A stretch of 64,000 bases of DNA from Bacteroidota bacterium (GCA_021780815.1 JAJXYC010000013.1:124001-188000); one strand, 5' to 3'; numbered from the stretch's first letter, positions 36,588 to 48,065 are shown. The notes: generated from the letters alone by a model not told the origin. Numbers and translations are program-made.

Positions 36588-36956
36588 ATGAAAGGGCTAT
36601 TTGCTTTATTGCTTTTGATAATTTCCAATACATTTATGACATTTGCTTGGTATGGACACTTAAAATTTCAAGAAATGAAAGGTTGGAATAAGTTGCCACT
36701 ATTTTCTATTATTTTAATTAGTTGGGGAATTGCCTTTTTTGAATATATCTTTCAAGTTCCGGCTAATAGAATAGGTTATCACGATTATGGTGGTCCTTTT
36801 AATCTTGTTCAACTTAAAGTAATACAAGAAGCGGTTTCTTTAACAGTTTTTGGTGTTTTTACTTTTTTCATTTTCAAAAATGAGACAATTAAAACCAATC
36901 AAATTATAGGTTTTGCTTTATTAATTTTTGCAGTGTATTTTATTTTTAAAAAATAA
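36588..36956 (+). CDS. DUF486 family four-helix membrane protein
   Basis: 122 residues with four membrane helices. The start (LLLIISNTFMTFAWYGHLKF), the centre (FEYIFQVPANRIGY) and the end (IFKNETIK ... GFALLIFAVYFIFKK) match the DUF486 family, a small-multidrug-resistance-like (DMT) group. A transport role is assumed from topology; the substrate is unknown. A bidirectional terminator separates it from topA. Confidence 0.9.
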   Translation: MKGLFALLLLIISNTFMTFAWYGHLKFQEMKGWNKLPLFSIILISWGIAFFEYIFQVPANRIGYHDYGGPFNLVQLKVIQEAVSLTVFGVFTFFIFKNETIKTNQIIGFALLIFAVYFIFKK

Positions 36957-37001
36957 AGTCAAATAAAGTCAAATAAAGTTTTTTTAAGACTTTATTTGAC
37001 T
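36951..37001. terminator. Tandem 10-mer repeats forming a bidirectional terminator
   Basis: AAATAAAGTC is repeated two and nine-tenths times (36951-36980), overlapping the DUF486 stop codon. The last copy pairs perfectly over 13 bases (36967-36979) with 36989-37001 to make a hairpin with T8 in its loop. It likely separates the convergent DUF486 and topA genes. Confidence 0.7.
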
Positions 37002-37068
37002 AATAAATTTAAATAGAAATAGAGATTATGGTTTATTTCCTCTATAATTTTAAATTTAAGGGGTTAAC

Positions 37069-39441
37069 TTATAAATCTTTTTCTTCAATAATACTTTTGC
37101 AAGAAGGACACTGGATATATTTTTCCCATTCCTCGCCTTTTTTTCGGAAATGATATTCCAAATAATAGTTGCCGCAATTAGGGCATTTACTATCAATAGG
37201 TTCATAATTTGTAATATAATTACATTTTGGGTAATTTGAACAAGACCAGAATTTCTTTTTCCGTTTCGGTGAATATCTTTCGACAAGATGACCTTCATGG
37301 CATTCAGGACATTTAATATTTGAAGGGTATGGTAAAATGCCTTTGCAAGTAGGGTAATCGATGCAACCTAAAAAACGTCCGAATTTCCCTTCTCTAACGG
37401 CCATTTCTTTGCCACAAATAGGGCATTTAACATCAGGATATATTTGAACAGGTGCTTTTTCTTCTTGTTTTACTTCATTTTTACCATTAATTTTTGGAAG
37501 TGATTGAGTATAATCACAGTCTGGGTATGACGAACAGCCAAGGAAACGACCTCTTCTACTGACACGAATGATAAGTGGTGAACCACATTTAGGACAAATT
37601 AAGTCAGAATTTTCCGCATGTATTTGTTCAGCTTTTTTCAGTGTTTGCTCAAAAGGTTGGTAAAACTCTTGCATAATTGTTAAATATGTTTTATCACCAG
37701 TTGCAATTGAATCAAGTTCTTCCTCCATTTTTGCTGTGAAAGTTACATTAAAGATATTTTCAAAATGTGCAATTAGAACATCATTGACAATAATTCCAAG
37801 TTCAGTTGGGCGAAAAGATTTACTTTCTAAAATCACATATTTTCTATCGAGCAAAGTACTTACAATTGTTGCATAAGTGCTTGGTCTTCCAATTCCTAAT
37901 TCATCTAATTCTTTGATTAAACTTGATTGATTGTATCTTGCTGGTGTTTTTGTAAAAGCCTGTTTTTTAGAAGCAAGTAGTAATGAAAATTTATCGCCTT
38001 TATTGATACCCGGAGGTAGCAAAGAATTACTATTTTCGTCATCAACATTTTCATCATCTTTTCCTTCTTCATAAATTTTCAAAAATCCATCGAATATAAC
38101 AGCAGAACCTGTAACTCTGAAAGTTAAATCGTCTCCCACAATGTCAATAGAAGTTTGCTCTAACTCTGCAAATTTCATTTGAGATGCAACAAATCTTTGG
38201 TATATTAATTTATATAAAGCAAATTCTTCCGAAGATAGATAACTCCTTATTTCGTCTAAACTAATCTCTAAATTTGTTGGACGAATTGCTTCGTGAGCAT
38301 CTTGTATATTTTGATTTTTAGTGGTATATGTATTTGCAACATCAGGCAAATAATTTTGTCCGAAAGATTTACTGATAAAACCTCTAACTGCCTCTATTGC
38401 CTCTGGGCTAATTCTTACAGAATCGGTACGCATATAAGTAATCAAGCCCATTTCACCATTTTTCCCTAATGAAACACCTTCATATAATTTTTGAGCAATT
38501 TGCATTGTCTTTTTATTTGACATACCTAATTTGCGGGACGCTTCTTGTTGCAAAGTACTTGTAGTAAATGGTGGTTCAGGTTTCCTATTAATTTTTTTTA
38601 TGTTTTTTGAAATTACTTCAAAAGAATTTATTTGTTTAATTCTTTTAATTAATTCATCGGCTTCGTTTTCATCTTTTATATAATGTAACTTTGATAATTT
38701 ATTTAATATTTCCTGAGTTTCTTTTTCTGTTTTGCCTTTTTTTGAACCATCGGGTTTTTTAATTAATTTATTGTTATAGCCAATTAATTGAGTTTTTAAT
38801 TTTTTAATTTCAGAATTTTTAAAATCTGCAAAAATATTCCAATATTCAATTGGTTCAAAATCATTGATTAAATTTTCTCTTTCACAAATTAATCTTAGAG
38901 CAACAGATTGAACACGACCAGCGGATAAGATTTCAGTAGTTTTGCCAATTAGTGCATTAGAAAGAAATGGCGATACTTTAAATCCAATAATTCTATCCAT
39001 AACTCTGCGAGCTTGCTGGCTCATAAACAAATCTTCATCAACTTGGCGAATTTCTTTCAATCCTTTTTCTATACCAGTTTTGGTAATTTCGTTGAATATA
39101 ACTCTTCGGATTTTTGTATTTACTTTTTTAATTTCGTCAGCAAGATGAAAAGCAATTGCTTCCCCTTCACGGTCAGGGTCGGTTGCGATTAATACATCTT
39201 CACTTTCTTTTGCTTTATCTTTTAAATTTTTTATGACTGGTGCCTTGCCTTTAATCGTTATATATGTTGGTTTAAATCCATTTTCTATATCTACACCTAA
39301 TTTGTAGTTTGACAAATCTTTTATATGCCCAACAGAAGCTTCTACTATATATTTATTACCAAGATATTTATTGATTGTCTTTGCTTTTGATGGAGATTCC
39401 ACTACAACTAATGTTTTCGTCATTTTCTTTGTTGTACTCAT
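37069..39441 (-). CDS. topA: DNA topoisomerase I
   Basis: 790 residues. The TOPRIM domain (LVVVESPSKAKTI, ATDPDREGEAIA) precedes the cleavage domain with catalytic Tyr336 in LITYMRTDS. The C-terminus carries four Cys4 zinc ribbons (CPKCGSP, CPICGKEM, CPECHEG, CPNCGNY) that help bind single strands. The enzyme relaxes negative supercoils. A TAATTTTG box on its strand lies at 39472-39479, 31 bases before the start. Confidence 0.97.
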   Translation of the reverse strand: MSTTKKMTKTLVVVESPSKAKTINKYLGNKYIVEASVGHIKDLSNYKLGVDIENGFKPTYITIKGKAPVIKNLKDKAKESEDVLIATDPDREGEAIAFHLADEIKKVNTKIRRVIFNEITKTGIEKGLKEIRQVDEDLFMSQQARRVMDRIIGFKVSPFLSNALIGKTTEILSAGRVQSVALRLICERENLINDFEPIEYWNIFADFKNSEIKKLKTQLIGYNNKLIKKPDGSKKGKTEKETQEILNKLSKLHYIKDENEADELIKRIKQINSFEVISKNIKKINRKPEPPFTTSTLQQEASRKLGMSNKKTMQIAQKLYEGVSLGKNGEMGLITYMRTDSVRISPEAIEAVRGFISKSFGQNYLPDVANTYTTKNQNIQDAHEAIRPTNLEISLDEIRSYLSSEEFALYKLIYQRFVASQMKFAELEQTSIDIVGDDLTFRVTGSAVIFDGFLKIYEEGKDDENVDDENSNSLLPPGINKGDKFSLLLASKKQAFTKTPARYNQSSLIKELDELGIGRPSTYATIVSTLLDRKYVILESKSFRPTELGIIVNDVLIAHFENIFNVTFTAKMEEELDSIATGDKTYLTIMQEFYQPFEQTLKKAEQIHAENSDLICPKCGSPLIIRVSRRGRFLGCSSYPDCDYTQSLPKINGKNEVKQEEKAPVQIYPDVKCPICGKEMAVREGKFGRFLGCIDYPTCKGILPYPSNIKCPECHEGHLVERYSPKRKKKFWSCSNYPKCNYITNYEPIDSKCPNCGNYYLEYHFRKKGEEWEKYIQCPSCKSIIEEKDL

Positions 39442-39732
39442 ATTTTCTTGTAATTAATTAAATGCAAAATTCAAAATTAACATATATTTTGTTAATTATT
39501 GTTTTTCTTAATTATTATTAATTCGTGATTACGTTACATATATTATTTGAAGTAATTGATAATCTAAATTACCAATTTTCTTATACAAAGACGAAATAGT
39601 AAGTTTCTAGATTTTAAATTAGTTTTTTAGGGAATATTTTAGTCTTTAAAAACATTAAACATTTTTTCTATTCTTTTATTTTCCTTAATTTGTATTTTTA
39701 ATAGTAATTTTTTAATAATAATAATATTGAAA

Positions 39733-42700
39733 ATGGAATTTTCAGAAGAACAACTTGCAACTTTGGTTAATGATAGGCATCAAATTGTAATTGCCAATGC
39801 TGGGTCAGGAAAGACTACAATTTTAGTTGAAAAATTTTTTAATTTAATTTTAGATTTTGATATAGAAAAAATTAATCGTGTTGTGGCTATTACCTTTACG
39901 AAAAAAGCTGCGTCCGAGATGAAAGAAAGGCTAATTAAAAGGCTGAGCGAAGAAATTGACAAGTTAAAAGAAAACAAGTTAGAAGATATTGATTTTTTGA
40001 TGAAATACAAAAAATTAATGAATTACAGAGAGCATATTTCTTCAGCAAAAATTCAAACAATTCATAGCTTTTGCAAAGATATTTTTAGTGAATATTCAAC
40101 TGATTTGGGTTTTAATCCAAATTTTAATATTATTGATGAACCTGAACTGAAAATATTGGTTGATAATTATTTTAATGAAATACTAGAAGAACTTTTAACT
40201 AATCCTAAATCTTATTCTTTTAATATTGCGGAATCTTTCGATTTTATTAGTAATGACTTGTTAAGCAAATTAGTGTATTTCATTATTGAAAATCCAAATG
40301 TTTATGAATATCTCTTGAATAGTTTAAATGGTTTTATAGGAGGCTATCTTGATTTTGAAACTGATTACTATCGGAAAGTTGTTAAGTATGCAGAAAAACT
40401 ACATAATGAAAGTTTGAATTATTTCCCAGAGCAAATGGTTGAAAGGCTATCTTCGGAAGGCAAAAGTCAAATTTTTATAGAAAATATCAATAAATTAAAA
40501 GAAATTGATTTTAAAGAAATAGAGCATCCAAAAGATTTCCTCAATTATTTATTTAATTTATGGAGCGATACAGTAAAAATAAAATTCGGGAGAAAAACTT
40601 GTAAAAGTTATTTAGATAAAGAAGATAAGAAAAATTTTGAGAACAATCTATCTTCTATCGAACTATGTTCAAAAACAGAATATTTAAAAATATATTATTC
40701 TCTTTTACAAAATATATTTAGTTTTTCTAAAATTATTAATGATAAAATAGAAGATTATAAAAAAGAAAATTCGTTGATTTCATATAATGATATGTTGTGG
40801 AAAACTTACAAAATTTTGCAAAACGATGAAATTTTAAAGAAAGTTCAAGCGGAATTTGACTATATTTTAATTGATGAGTTTCAAGATACAGACAATATTC
40901 AATATTCTATAATGAAAAAAATAATCCCATCGTTGCAGAATGAAATACATAATTCAAAAATATTTGTAGTTGGCGATCCAAAGCAAAGTATTTATGGATT
41001 TAGAAATGCTGATGTTCGTGTTATAAAAACAACTTACGATGAGATTCAGTCAATAAATGATAATTTAATAAAACAAGGCAAGCTTTCAGCAAATTCTTCT
41101 TTAAAAATGTATCAACAAAATGGGGAAGCTTTTGTACTTAAAGGAAAAACTCAATTTGGGTTAAATGAGTTAAAAATTAGTCATAGGCTTAACCTTGTAA
41201 ATACAGTTTTTGTAAATTATTTATTTACAAACTTAATGGATAATAATGACTTTGAATATTCAGTTAATTACAACGAGTTAATATTTGCAAGGAAAAACCC
41301 ATATCTTGAAGAATTTAAAGAGGTTGAGATTGTTGATATTACAAACGATAAAAATGTAATAGAAAAATATGGTTCTGTTGAATTTTTATTTACTTTGATT
41401 GAAACAAAAAAGCAAAAAGATATTTCTGATAATTCAAATGAAACAGAAACAAATAATGGAATTAACGAAGAAGATGATGAAATTGATTCTCCAACAGAAG
41501 CACAAAACGTTGTAAATTACATTAAAAAACTAATTAATGCTAACACAAAAATTTTTGATTCGAAAGTTAATACCTTAAAAACATTGAAATTCAAAGATAT
41601 ACTGATTTTAGCTCGTAAAAGAAATGGATTATCAAATTTATTGCAAGAATTCAATAAAAATAAAATCCCTTATGTCTTAAATGATAGTGATAACTATTTT
41701 GATACACAAGAAGTTATTGATATTATAGTATTTTTTAAGTTTTTATTAAACCCAAATAACGATTTAACTTTTGCGGCATTATTAAAATCTAATTTCTTTG
41801 GATTATCTGATTTTGATATATTTAAAATTCGTAACTTTAATAAAAATAAGTCTTTATGGAGTTCATTTGAAAGTTTATTCATAAATAATGATGAAATTGT
41901 AAAGTTGCAGGTTAATAAATACTCTTTATTAAAAGATATTTACAATTTAATAATTGAAGTTAAAACCAAGTTTTTGAATTTGAATTTATCAGATTTTTTA
42001 AGTGAGTTTTTCTCAACAACTAATTATTTATCTACTTTTCAAAACAATATCATTAAAGATGTAATATATTCAAATGTAAATAACTTTATAAAATTTATTC
42101 AAAAAGCTATTTTAGCAGGGAAAATAACTCTAAATGATTTATTACAAGAAATTGATAAATATAAAGATAGTGGATCTGGTGATAGTGAAAATCAAATTTC
42201 TAATGAAAATGGTGTAAATATTTTAACTATACATAAAGCAAAGGGTTTAGAATATCCAGTTGTGATTTTATATAATGCAAATCATCGTGTTCCTAATATC
42301 AGCAATATTGTTTTTGATGAAACTAATGGTTTATGTTTTAAATTCTCAATTTTCAACGAACAAGGACTAAAAGAAGATATCAAATTACCTTTGCTTGACT
42401 CTGCGGTCAAATTTCAAATGCAGAAAGAATTTGAAGAAAGCAAAAGATTGTTATATGTTGCTCTTACTCGTGCAAAGGATTTGTTAGTAATTTCGTCAAC
42501 TTTAAAACTGACCCAGGCGAAAGATATTGAGGGTACAGAAACTGCTAATATTATTCGTGAATCTCCCAAAGGATTGATGAAATTAATAATGGAAGGATTG
42601 AAATTAAATATTGATGGTTTGAATGATATAGTAATTAAGAACACATATAAATTAAGACAGTCCTTAAAAATATATATTAATAAAGAGTATAAAGAAAAAC

Positions 42701-43605
42701 AAATTACCTTTAATATTCCTATGATTACAGAAATGGAAAGTCAAGAAATTGGTGGAGAAACAGAACCAAATCTATTGCAACAAGAAGCAAAAGATAGCAA
42801 TTTTGATATTTTGTTTATGTTAAATGAATTAAATCAAAAAGAGCCAAATGTTCATCATTCTGCAACAAAATTTCAAAAGTTAATTGCAGATGAAAAACAA
42901 TATGTTGAACGTTATTTGATGAAATTTCCGGAACTAATGTATGAAAGTGATGCGGCGATATATACAGACCAAATTTCAGGTAAAGATAGAGGTTTAATTA
43001 TCCATTCATCAATTGAAAACATTAAATCTTGGATTAATGAAAATAAAACTATAAATATCAATAAGTTAGAATCTATAATTAATAATAAAATTTGTGATTT
43101 AAATATTAATATATCGGGTGAACAAAAGTCTTTAATTATCAATGAATTAATAAATATAGTTGATTCTTCTTTTATAAAAGAACGTCTTGAAGATTTATTA
43201 AAAGCAAATTTTGAATTTGTCCTTCAAATGCCTTTAGGTGGAGATATTTTAAAAGTAATTTATGATGTCTTGCTTTTTAATTCGACAACAAATGAATATG
43301 AAATTTGGGATTGGAAAAATAACGTGATTACTAATGACACAAAGAAACAAAAATTAGCGAAATATTACGAGTTGCAAATGAAAATATATTGTTATGTTCT
43401 TTCATATCTTTATCCCGACCAAAAAAACTATCAAGCAAAAATATTTTTTATAAGATTATCTGGAAATTTATCTGAAAGGAATGAATGGATACATACTTAT
43501 TTATGGACAAAATCAGAATTAAAACAATTTTACAACGAATTAGTTGAATTATCTGATAAAACAAAAAATTTAAAAATTTTGTTAAACTATATTAATGATA
43601 TTTAG
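39733..43605 (+). CDS. addA: AddA/RecB-like helicase-nuclease (UvrD type)
   Basis: 1290 residues from the ATG at 39733. Helicase motifs include Walker A ANAGSGKTT (Lys27), the SFCKDIF region, DEFQDTD (Walker B), GDPKQSIYGFR, LTIHKAKGLEYP and ALTRAKD. The C-terminal RecB-type nuclease domain has DVLLFN...IWDWK and the QxxxY motif (YYELQMKIYCY). It should unwind and trim double-strand ends for RecA. Genomes usually carry addB next to it; here neighbours are topA and accC, so the partner must be elsewhere or absent. A long inter-motif insertion is low-complexity and acidic (NETETNNGINEEDDE). Confidence 0.88.
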   Translation: MEFSEEQLATLVNDRHQIVIANAGSGKTTILVEKFFNLILDFDIEKINRVVAITFTKKAASEMKERLIKRLSEEIDKLKENKLEDIDFLMKYKKLMNYREHISSAKIQTIHSFCKDIFSEYSTDLGFNPNFNIIDEPELKILVDNYFNEILEELLTNPKSYSFNIAESFDFISNDLLSKLVYFIIENPNVYEYLLNSLNGFIGGYLDFETDYYRKVVKYAEKLHNESLNYFPEQMVERLSSEGKSQIFIENINKLKEIDFKEIEHPKDFLNYLFNLWSDTVKIKFGRKTCKSYLDKEDKKNFENNLSSIELCSKTEYLKIYYSLLQNIFSFSKIINDKIEDYKKENSLISYNDMLWKTYKILQNDEILKKVQAEFDYILIDEFQDTDNIQYSIMKKIIPSLQNEIHNSKIFVVGDPKQSIYGFRNADVRVIKTTYDEIQSINDNLIKQGKLSANSSLKMYQQNGEAFVLKGKTQFGLNELKISHRLNLVNTVFVNYLFTNLMDNNDFEYSVNYNELIFARKNPYLEEFKEVEIVDITNDKNVIEKYGSVEFLFTLIETKKQKDISDNSNETETNNGINEEDDEIDSPTEAQNVVNYIKKLINANTKIFDSKVNTLKTLKFKDILILARKRNGLSNLLQEFNKNKIPYVLNDSDNYFDTQEVIDIIVFFKFLLNPNNDLTFAALLKSNFFGLSDFDIFKIRNFNKNKSLWSSFESLFINNDEIVKLQVNKYSLLKDIYNLIIEVKTKFLNLNLSDFLSEFFSTTNYLSTFQNNIIKDVIYSNVNNFIKFIQKAILAGKITLNDLLQEIDKYKDSGSGDSENQISNENGVNILTIHKAKGLEYPVVILYNANHRVPNISNIVFDETNGLCFKFSIFNEQGLKEDIKLPLLDSAVKFQMQKEFEESKRLLYVALTRAKDLLVISSTLKLTQAKDIEGTETANIIRESPKGLMKLIMEGLKLNIDGLNDIVIKNTYKLRQSLKIYINKEYKEKQITFNIPMITEMESQEIGGETEPNLLQQEAKDSNFDILFMLNELNQKEPNVHHSATKFQKLIADEKQYVERYLMKFPELMYESDAAIYTDQISGKDRGLIIHSSIENIKSWINENKTININKLESIINNKICDLNINISGEQKSLIINELINIVDSSFIKERLEDLLKANFEFVLQMPLGGDILKVIYDVLLFNSTTNEYEIWDWKNNVITNDTKKQKLAKYYELQMKIYCYVLSYLYPDQKNYQAKIFFIRLSGNLSERNEWIHTYLWTKSELKQFYNELVELSDKTKNLKILLNYINDI

Positions 43606-43679
43606 GAAAAATAAAGTAATTTTGCTTTTTAGAAAAAATTTTTTTAATATTAGTTAAGATAAATAAATTAAGTATATTT

Positions 43680-45176
43680 ATGGTAAAAATACAAAAAGTA
43701 CTCATTGCTAATAGAAGTGAAATTGCAGTAAGAGTAATAAAAGCATTGAAAGAACTTGGAATAAAATCTGTTGCAGTTTATTCCGAAGTGGATAAAAATT
43801 CATTGCATAAACAATTAGCAGATGAATCTGTATATATAGGACCAGCACAGGCATCGGAATCGTATTTAAATCAAGAAAAGATAATTCAAGCGGCAAAGTC
43901 AACAGGTTGTGATGCCATACACCCAGGTTACGGATTTTTATCTGAAAAATACGAATTTAATAAAAAAGTTAGAGATTCAGGGTTAATTTTTATTGGTCCA
44001 AATCCGGAATCAATGAAATTGTTAGGCTCAAAAGTGCAATCACGCATAAAAATGATTGAGGCGGGTATTCCCGTATGTCCAGGAATGAAAGGAAGTTCAA
44101 AGGATTTTGAGGAATTTGAAAATGTTGCCAAAGAAATTGGATTTCCCGTTTTAGTTAAAGCTTCTGATGGAGGTGGTGGCAAAGGAATGAGAATTGTTCG
44201 TGAGATGAAGGATTTAAAGTCAAGCGTTGAAGCAGCTATGCGTGAATCAATTTCAGCTTTTGGTAGTGATGAAATATTTCTTGAAAAATACATTGAATCG
44301 CCAAGACATATTGAATTCCAAGTCGCTGGCGACAAATTCGGCAATGCTATTCATATTTATGAGCGTGAATGCTCAATTCAAAGGCGACATCAAAAGATAA
44401 TTGAAGAAACTCCTTCGCCAATTATGACGCCTGAATTGCGAAAAAAAATGGGTGAAACTGCTGTTAAAGTTATTCAAGCTTCTAATTATGATAATGTTGG
44501 AACTGTTGAATTCCTGGTTGCACCTGACAAAAACTTTTATTTTCTTGAAGTTAATGCAAGAATTCAAGTTGAGCATCCTATTACGGAAATGACAACAGGA
44601 ATAGATTTAGTCAAATTACAAATTCATATAGCAGAAGGCAATGAATTACCTTACAAGCAAAATGAAATTCAACAAATTGGGCATGCGACAGAGTGCAGAA
44701 TATATGCGGAAGATTATGAAAATTCTTTTATGCCATCGCCCGGTAAAATTCACTTCTTGCAAGAGCCAACTGGTATTGGTGTTCGTTATGATTCTGGTAT
44801 TGTTACAGGCAATGATGTTTCTATTTTTTATGACCCAATTTTAGCCAAATTAATTACCTGGGGGCAAAATAGAGAAGAATCAAGGAAAAGAATGGTTAAT
44901 GCTCTAAAAAGTAATGTAGTTATGGGTGTTAAAACTTCTATTCCATTTTTAATAAATGTTCTAGAAAATCCTGAATATATTGCAGGAAATATTAATACTA
45001 ATTTTATTAATGAGCATTTCCAAAATATGCCTGAAATCAATAAAGACGATTTAAAAACAGCTCTCTCTTTGGCAGGGTTGGTATTACATAATAAAAGTAA
45101 CCAACAAATTACAAATAATATAACTAAGGAAAGCAATCCTTGGTTGGAAATTGGAAGTTGGGAACTCTTTAAATAA
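43680..45176 (+). CDS. accC: Biotin carboxylase subunit
   Basis: 498 residues. The ATP-grasp enzyme has the N-terminal KVLIANRSEIAVRVI, the glycine loop KASDGGGGKGMRIV, the Arg/Glu block FLEVNARIQVEHPITE and the C-terminal domain (YDPILAKLITWG). It carboxylates biotin with bicarbonate and ATP. The carrier protein gene follows 15 bases downstream. A TAATTTTG box at 43617-43624 is 56 bases before the ATG. Confidence 0.95.
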   Translation: MVKIQKVLIANRSEIAVRVIKALKELGIKSVAVYSEVDKNSLHKQLADESVYIGPAQASESYLNQEKIIQAAKSTGCDAIHPGYGFLSEKYEFNKKVRDSGLIFIGPNPESMKLLGSKVQSRIKMIEAGIPVCPGMKGSSKDFEEFENVAKEIGFPVLVKASDGGGGKGMRIVREMKDLKSSVEAAMRESISAFGSDEIFLEKYIESPRHIEFQVAGDKFGNAIHIYERECSIQRRHQKIIEETPSPIMTPELRKKMGETAVKVIQASNYDNVGTVEFLVAPDKNFYFLEVNARIQVEHPITEMTTGIDLVKLQIHIAEGNELPYKQNEIQQIGHATECRIYAEDYENSFMPSPGKIHFLQEPTGIGVRYDSGIVTGNDVSIFYDPILAKLITWGQNREESRKRMVNALKSNVVMGVKTSIPFLINVLENPEYIAGNINTNFINEHFQNMPEINKDDLKTALSLAGLVLHNKSNQQITNNITKESNPWLEIGSWELFK

Positions 45177-45191
45177 AAAATAGGGGATAAA

Positions 45192-45692
45192 ATGAAAATC
45201 AAACATAATAATAATTTTTATGATATTGAAAGTAAATTAATTGATAATAAAATATATTCAGTTATAAACGACGAAAGTATGGAGATTAAGGCAGAGAAAA
45301 TCTCCGATAATTTATTTATGGTTGAAAATGTTAATGGAAAAAATTTCATTACCTTTTTTAATAATGAGAAAAATATATATGTATCGGTCAATGGCTATAC
45401 ATTTCAATTTGAAAAAGTTGATGAAAATACTGAAAGTAACTATGAATTAGAGAAAAAAACTTTAGATAAAGAAGAAATAAAACCCCCAATGCCGGGTAAT
45501 ATTATAAAAGTTTTAGTAAATATAGGAGATGTAATAGAAGAAGCAACTCCTGTCATAATTGTAGAAGCAATGAAAATGGAAACAACACTTTATTCATCAA
45601 TAGCAGGTGAAATTACGCAGATTAACGTTAAAGAAAAGGAACAAGTGGATTCAGACCAAATACTGTTAGTAATTGATAAAATTAAAGGTTAA
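45192..45692 (+). CDS. Biotin carboxyl carrier protein
   Basis: 166 residues. The C-terminal 75 residues form the biotinyl domain with the target Lys128 in EAMKMET. The N-terminal 80 residues, like those of propionyl- or methylmalonyl-CoA-type carriers, form a beta-rich domain. With accC upstream it forms the carboxylation half of an acyl-CoA carboxylase. No carboxyltransferase gene is in this cluster, so the acyl-CoA substrate cannot be told. Confidence 0.9.
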   Translation: MKIKHNNNFYDIESKLIDNKIYSVINDESMEIKAEKISDNLFMVENVNGKNFITFFNNEKNIYVSVNGYTFQFEKVDENTESNYELEKKTLDKEEIKPPMPGNIIKVLVNIGDVIEEATPVIIVEAMKMETTLYSSIAGEITQINVKEKEQVDSDQILLVIDKIKG

Positions 45693-45785
45693 GACAAATA
45701 ACAGATAATAGTTCAAAATAAAGAAGTAAATTTCTTTGTTTATTTATTTTATTTTATAATAACAAAAATTTCAAATAGGTGTAGT

Positions 45786-48065
45786 ATGAAGATTAGACCA
45801 GAGGATGCTTTAAACTACCATAGTATGGGTAGAAAAGGTAAAATTGAAGTAATAACAACTAAACCCTGTGAAACCCAATGGGATTTGTCTCTTGCTTATA
45901 CTCCGGGTGTTGCAGTTCCTTGCTTAACAATTGAAAAAGAACCAGAGACAGTATTTGAATATACAGCCAAAGGTAATTTAGTTGCAGTAATTTCTAATGG
46001 TACCGCTGTTTTGGGTTTAGGTGATATAGGTCCAGAAGCTGGTAAACCAGTTATGGAAGGTAAAGGTGTTCTATTTAAAAGGTTTGCTGATATTGATGTC
46101 TTTGATATTGAAGTTAATGAGCATAACCAAGAGAAAATGGTGGAAATAGTGAAAGCAATTTCACCTACTTTCGGAGGGATTAATTTAGAAGATATAAAAG
46201 CACCTGAATGTTTTTATATTGAAGAAAAATTAAAAGAATTATTAAATATCCCAGTGTTTCACGATGACCAACACGGCACAGCTATTATAAGTGGTGCCGC
46301 ATTATTAAACGCAGTAGAAATTACAGGTAAAGATATTTCTAAAGTAAAGGTAGTTTATAATGGTGCAGGAGCCGCAGGAATTGCTTGTGCTAAATTCCAT
46401 ATTTCATTAGGAGTGAGTAAAGAAAATGTTATTTTCTGTGATACTAATGGAGTTATTTACAAAGGTAGAACTAAAGGTATGAATCCTTTCAAAGAAGAAT
46501 TTGCTATTGAGACCGAAAGAAGAACACTTGAAGAAGCATTAGTTGGTGCTGATATTTTTGTTGGTCTGTCTATCGCCAATTTACTTACCAAAGAAATGGT
46601 TCAATCAATGAATAATGACCCAATTATCTTTGCTATGGCAAATCCAGACCCAGAAATTACTTATGAAGCAGCTTTGGAAGCAAGACAAGATGTGATTATG
46701 GCAACTGGACGTTCAGATTATCCTAATCAAGTAAATAATGTGCTTGGTTTTCCATTTATTTTCAGAGGTGCATTAGATGTCCACGCAACTGCCATTAATG
46801 AAAAAATGAAAAAAGCTGCTGCTTATGCGCTTGCTAACCTTGCAAAAGAAGATGTTCCTGAATCTGTGAAATTAGCTTATGGTGGTGCTGATTTGAAATT
46901 TGGACGTGAATATATCATTCCTAAACCATTTGACCCGAGAGTTCTTACTTGGGTTGCCCCAGCTGTTGCAAAAGCTGCCATAGAAACAGGAGTTGCTAGA
47001 ACTAAAATAGATGATTTTGAAGTTTATAAAACTCAACTTGATATTAGAATGGGTCGCTCTATTTCTATTATGTCGAATGTATTTAGAAAAGCTGAAAAAG
47101 GAGAAAAAACTAAAGTTGTAGTTTATGCCGAAGGTGAAAATCCTCGTATTATTAAAGCTGCTCAAATTTCATTAGAAAGAGAACTTGCAAAACCATTGCT
47201 TGTAGGTGATAAAAATAAAATACAAAGCATTGCACTGAAAAATAATATTGATGTTGATGGCTTAACTATTATTGACCCTAATAATTGCGAGAAGTTTGAA
47301 CATTATGTTCAATTTTACTATGACATTAGACAGAGAAAGGGTGTTACTTATGATGCGGCAGTAAAATTATTCAAACAAAGCCCTAATCATTTTGCTTCCA
47401 TGATGGTTAAAAATGGTGATGCCGATTCAATGCTTTCTGGTTTAGGTTTCCATTATCCAGAAACTATTCGCCCAGCATTAGAAATTATCGGTAAAGATCC
47501 AAGATATGAAGTTGTATCTGGTCTATATATAGTTTCAACTAAAAGAGGTGTATATTTCCTTGCTGATACCACTGTCAATATGGACCCAACACCTTCACAA
47601 ATTGCCGATATTACTATTCAATCTTCCAATTTTGTTCATAATTTTGATGTTGTTCCAAATGTTGCTTTGTTATCTTATAGTAATTTTGGTTCTGCAAAAG
47701 GAGAAACTGTTGAGAAAATGCAAAAAGCTTTAAAAATTATTAAAGATAGAAATCCTCATTTAATTGTTGATGGTGAAATTCAAGCAAATGTTGCATTAAA
47801 TCCACAAGTTATTGCTGATACATTTCCATTTTCGCAGCTTAAAGAAAATGGTGCAAATATATTAATATTCCCTAATTTGGATTCAGGAAACATTGCTTAT
47901 AAATTATTGCATTCCATTGGAGGAGCAAGAGTTATTGGACCTATTTTGCTTGGATTAACAAAATCTGTGCATATTCTTCAACGTGGTGATGATGTAAGTG
48001 ATATTGTTAATATGACTGCAATTGCTGTCGTAGATGCACACAGAAAGGAAAGTTTGATAAATTAA
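45786..48065 (+). CDS. maeB: NADP-dependent malic enzyme fused to phosphotransacetylase-like domain
   Basis: 759 residues. The N-terminal malic enzyme domain (about 1-425) has the substrate Tyr/Lys region [24 protein letters not shown] and the NAD(P) fold [12 protein letters not shown]. The C-terminal domain (about 430-759) resembles phosphate acetyltransferase ([29 protein letters not shown]) and is known to regulate rather than catalyse in MaeB. It decarboxylates malate to pyruvate and supplies NADPH. A strong terminator follows. Confidence 0.96.
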   Translation: MKIRPEDALNYHSMGRKGKIEVITTKPCETQWDLSLAYTPGVAVPCLTIEKEPETVFEYTAKGNLVAVISNGTAVLGLGDIGPEAGKPVMEGKGVLFKRFADIDVFDIEVNEHNQEKMVEIVKAISPTFGGINLEDIKAPECFYIEEKLKELLNIPVFHDDQHGTAIISGAALLNAVEITGKDISKVKVVYNGAGAAGIACAKFHISLGVSKENVIFCDTNGVIYKGRTKGMNPFKEEFAIETERRTLEEALVGADIFVGLSIANLLTKEMVQSMNNDPIIFAMANPDPEITYEAALEARQDVIMATGRSDYPNQVNNVLGFPFIFRGALDVHATAINEKMKKAAAYALANLAKEDVPESVKLAYGGADLKFGREYIIPKPFDPRVLTWVAPAVAKAAIETGVARTKIDDFEVYKTQLDIRMGRSISIMSNVFRKAEKGEKTKVVVYAEGENPRIIKAAQISLERELAKPLLVGDKNKIQSIALKNNIDVDGLTIIDPNNCEKFEHYVQFYYDIRQRKGVTYDAAVKLFKQSPNHFASMMVKNGDADSMLSGLGFHYPETIRPALEIIGKDPRYEVVSGLYIVSTKRGVYFLADTTVNMDPTPSQIADITIQSSNFVHNFDVVPNVALLSYSNFGSAKGETVEKMQKALKIIKDRNPHLIVDGEIQANVALNPQVIADTFPFSQLKENGANILIFPNLDSGNIAYKLLHSIGGARVIGPILLGLTKSVHILQRGDDVSDIVNMTAIAVVDAHRKESLIN

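Noticed and set aside
39727-39732. In-frame TTG before the AddA ATG
   Set aside because: The ATG two codons later gives the normal family start; no site favours the TTG.
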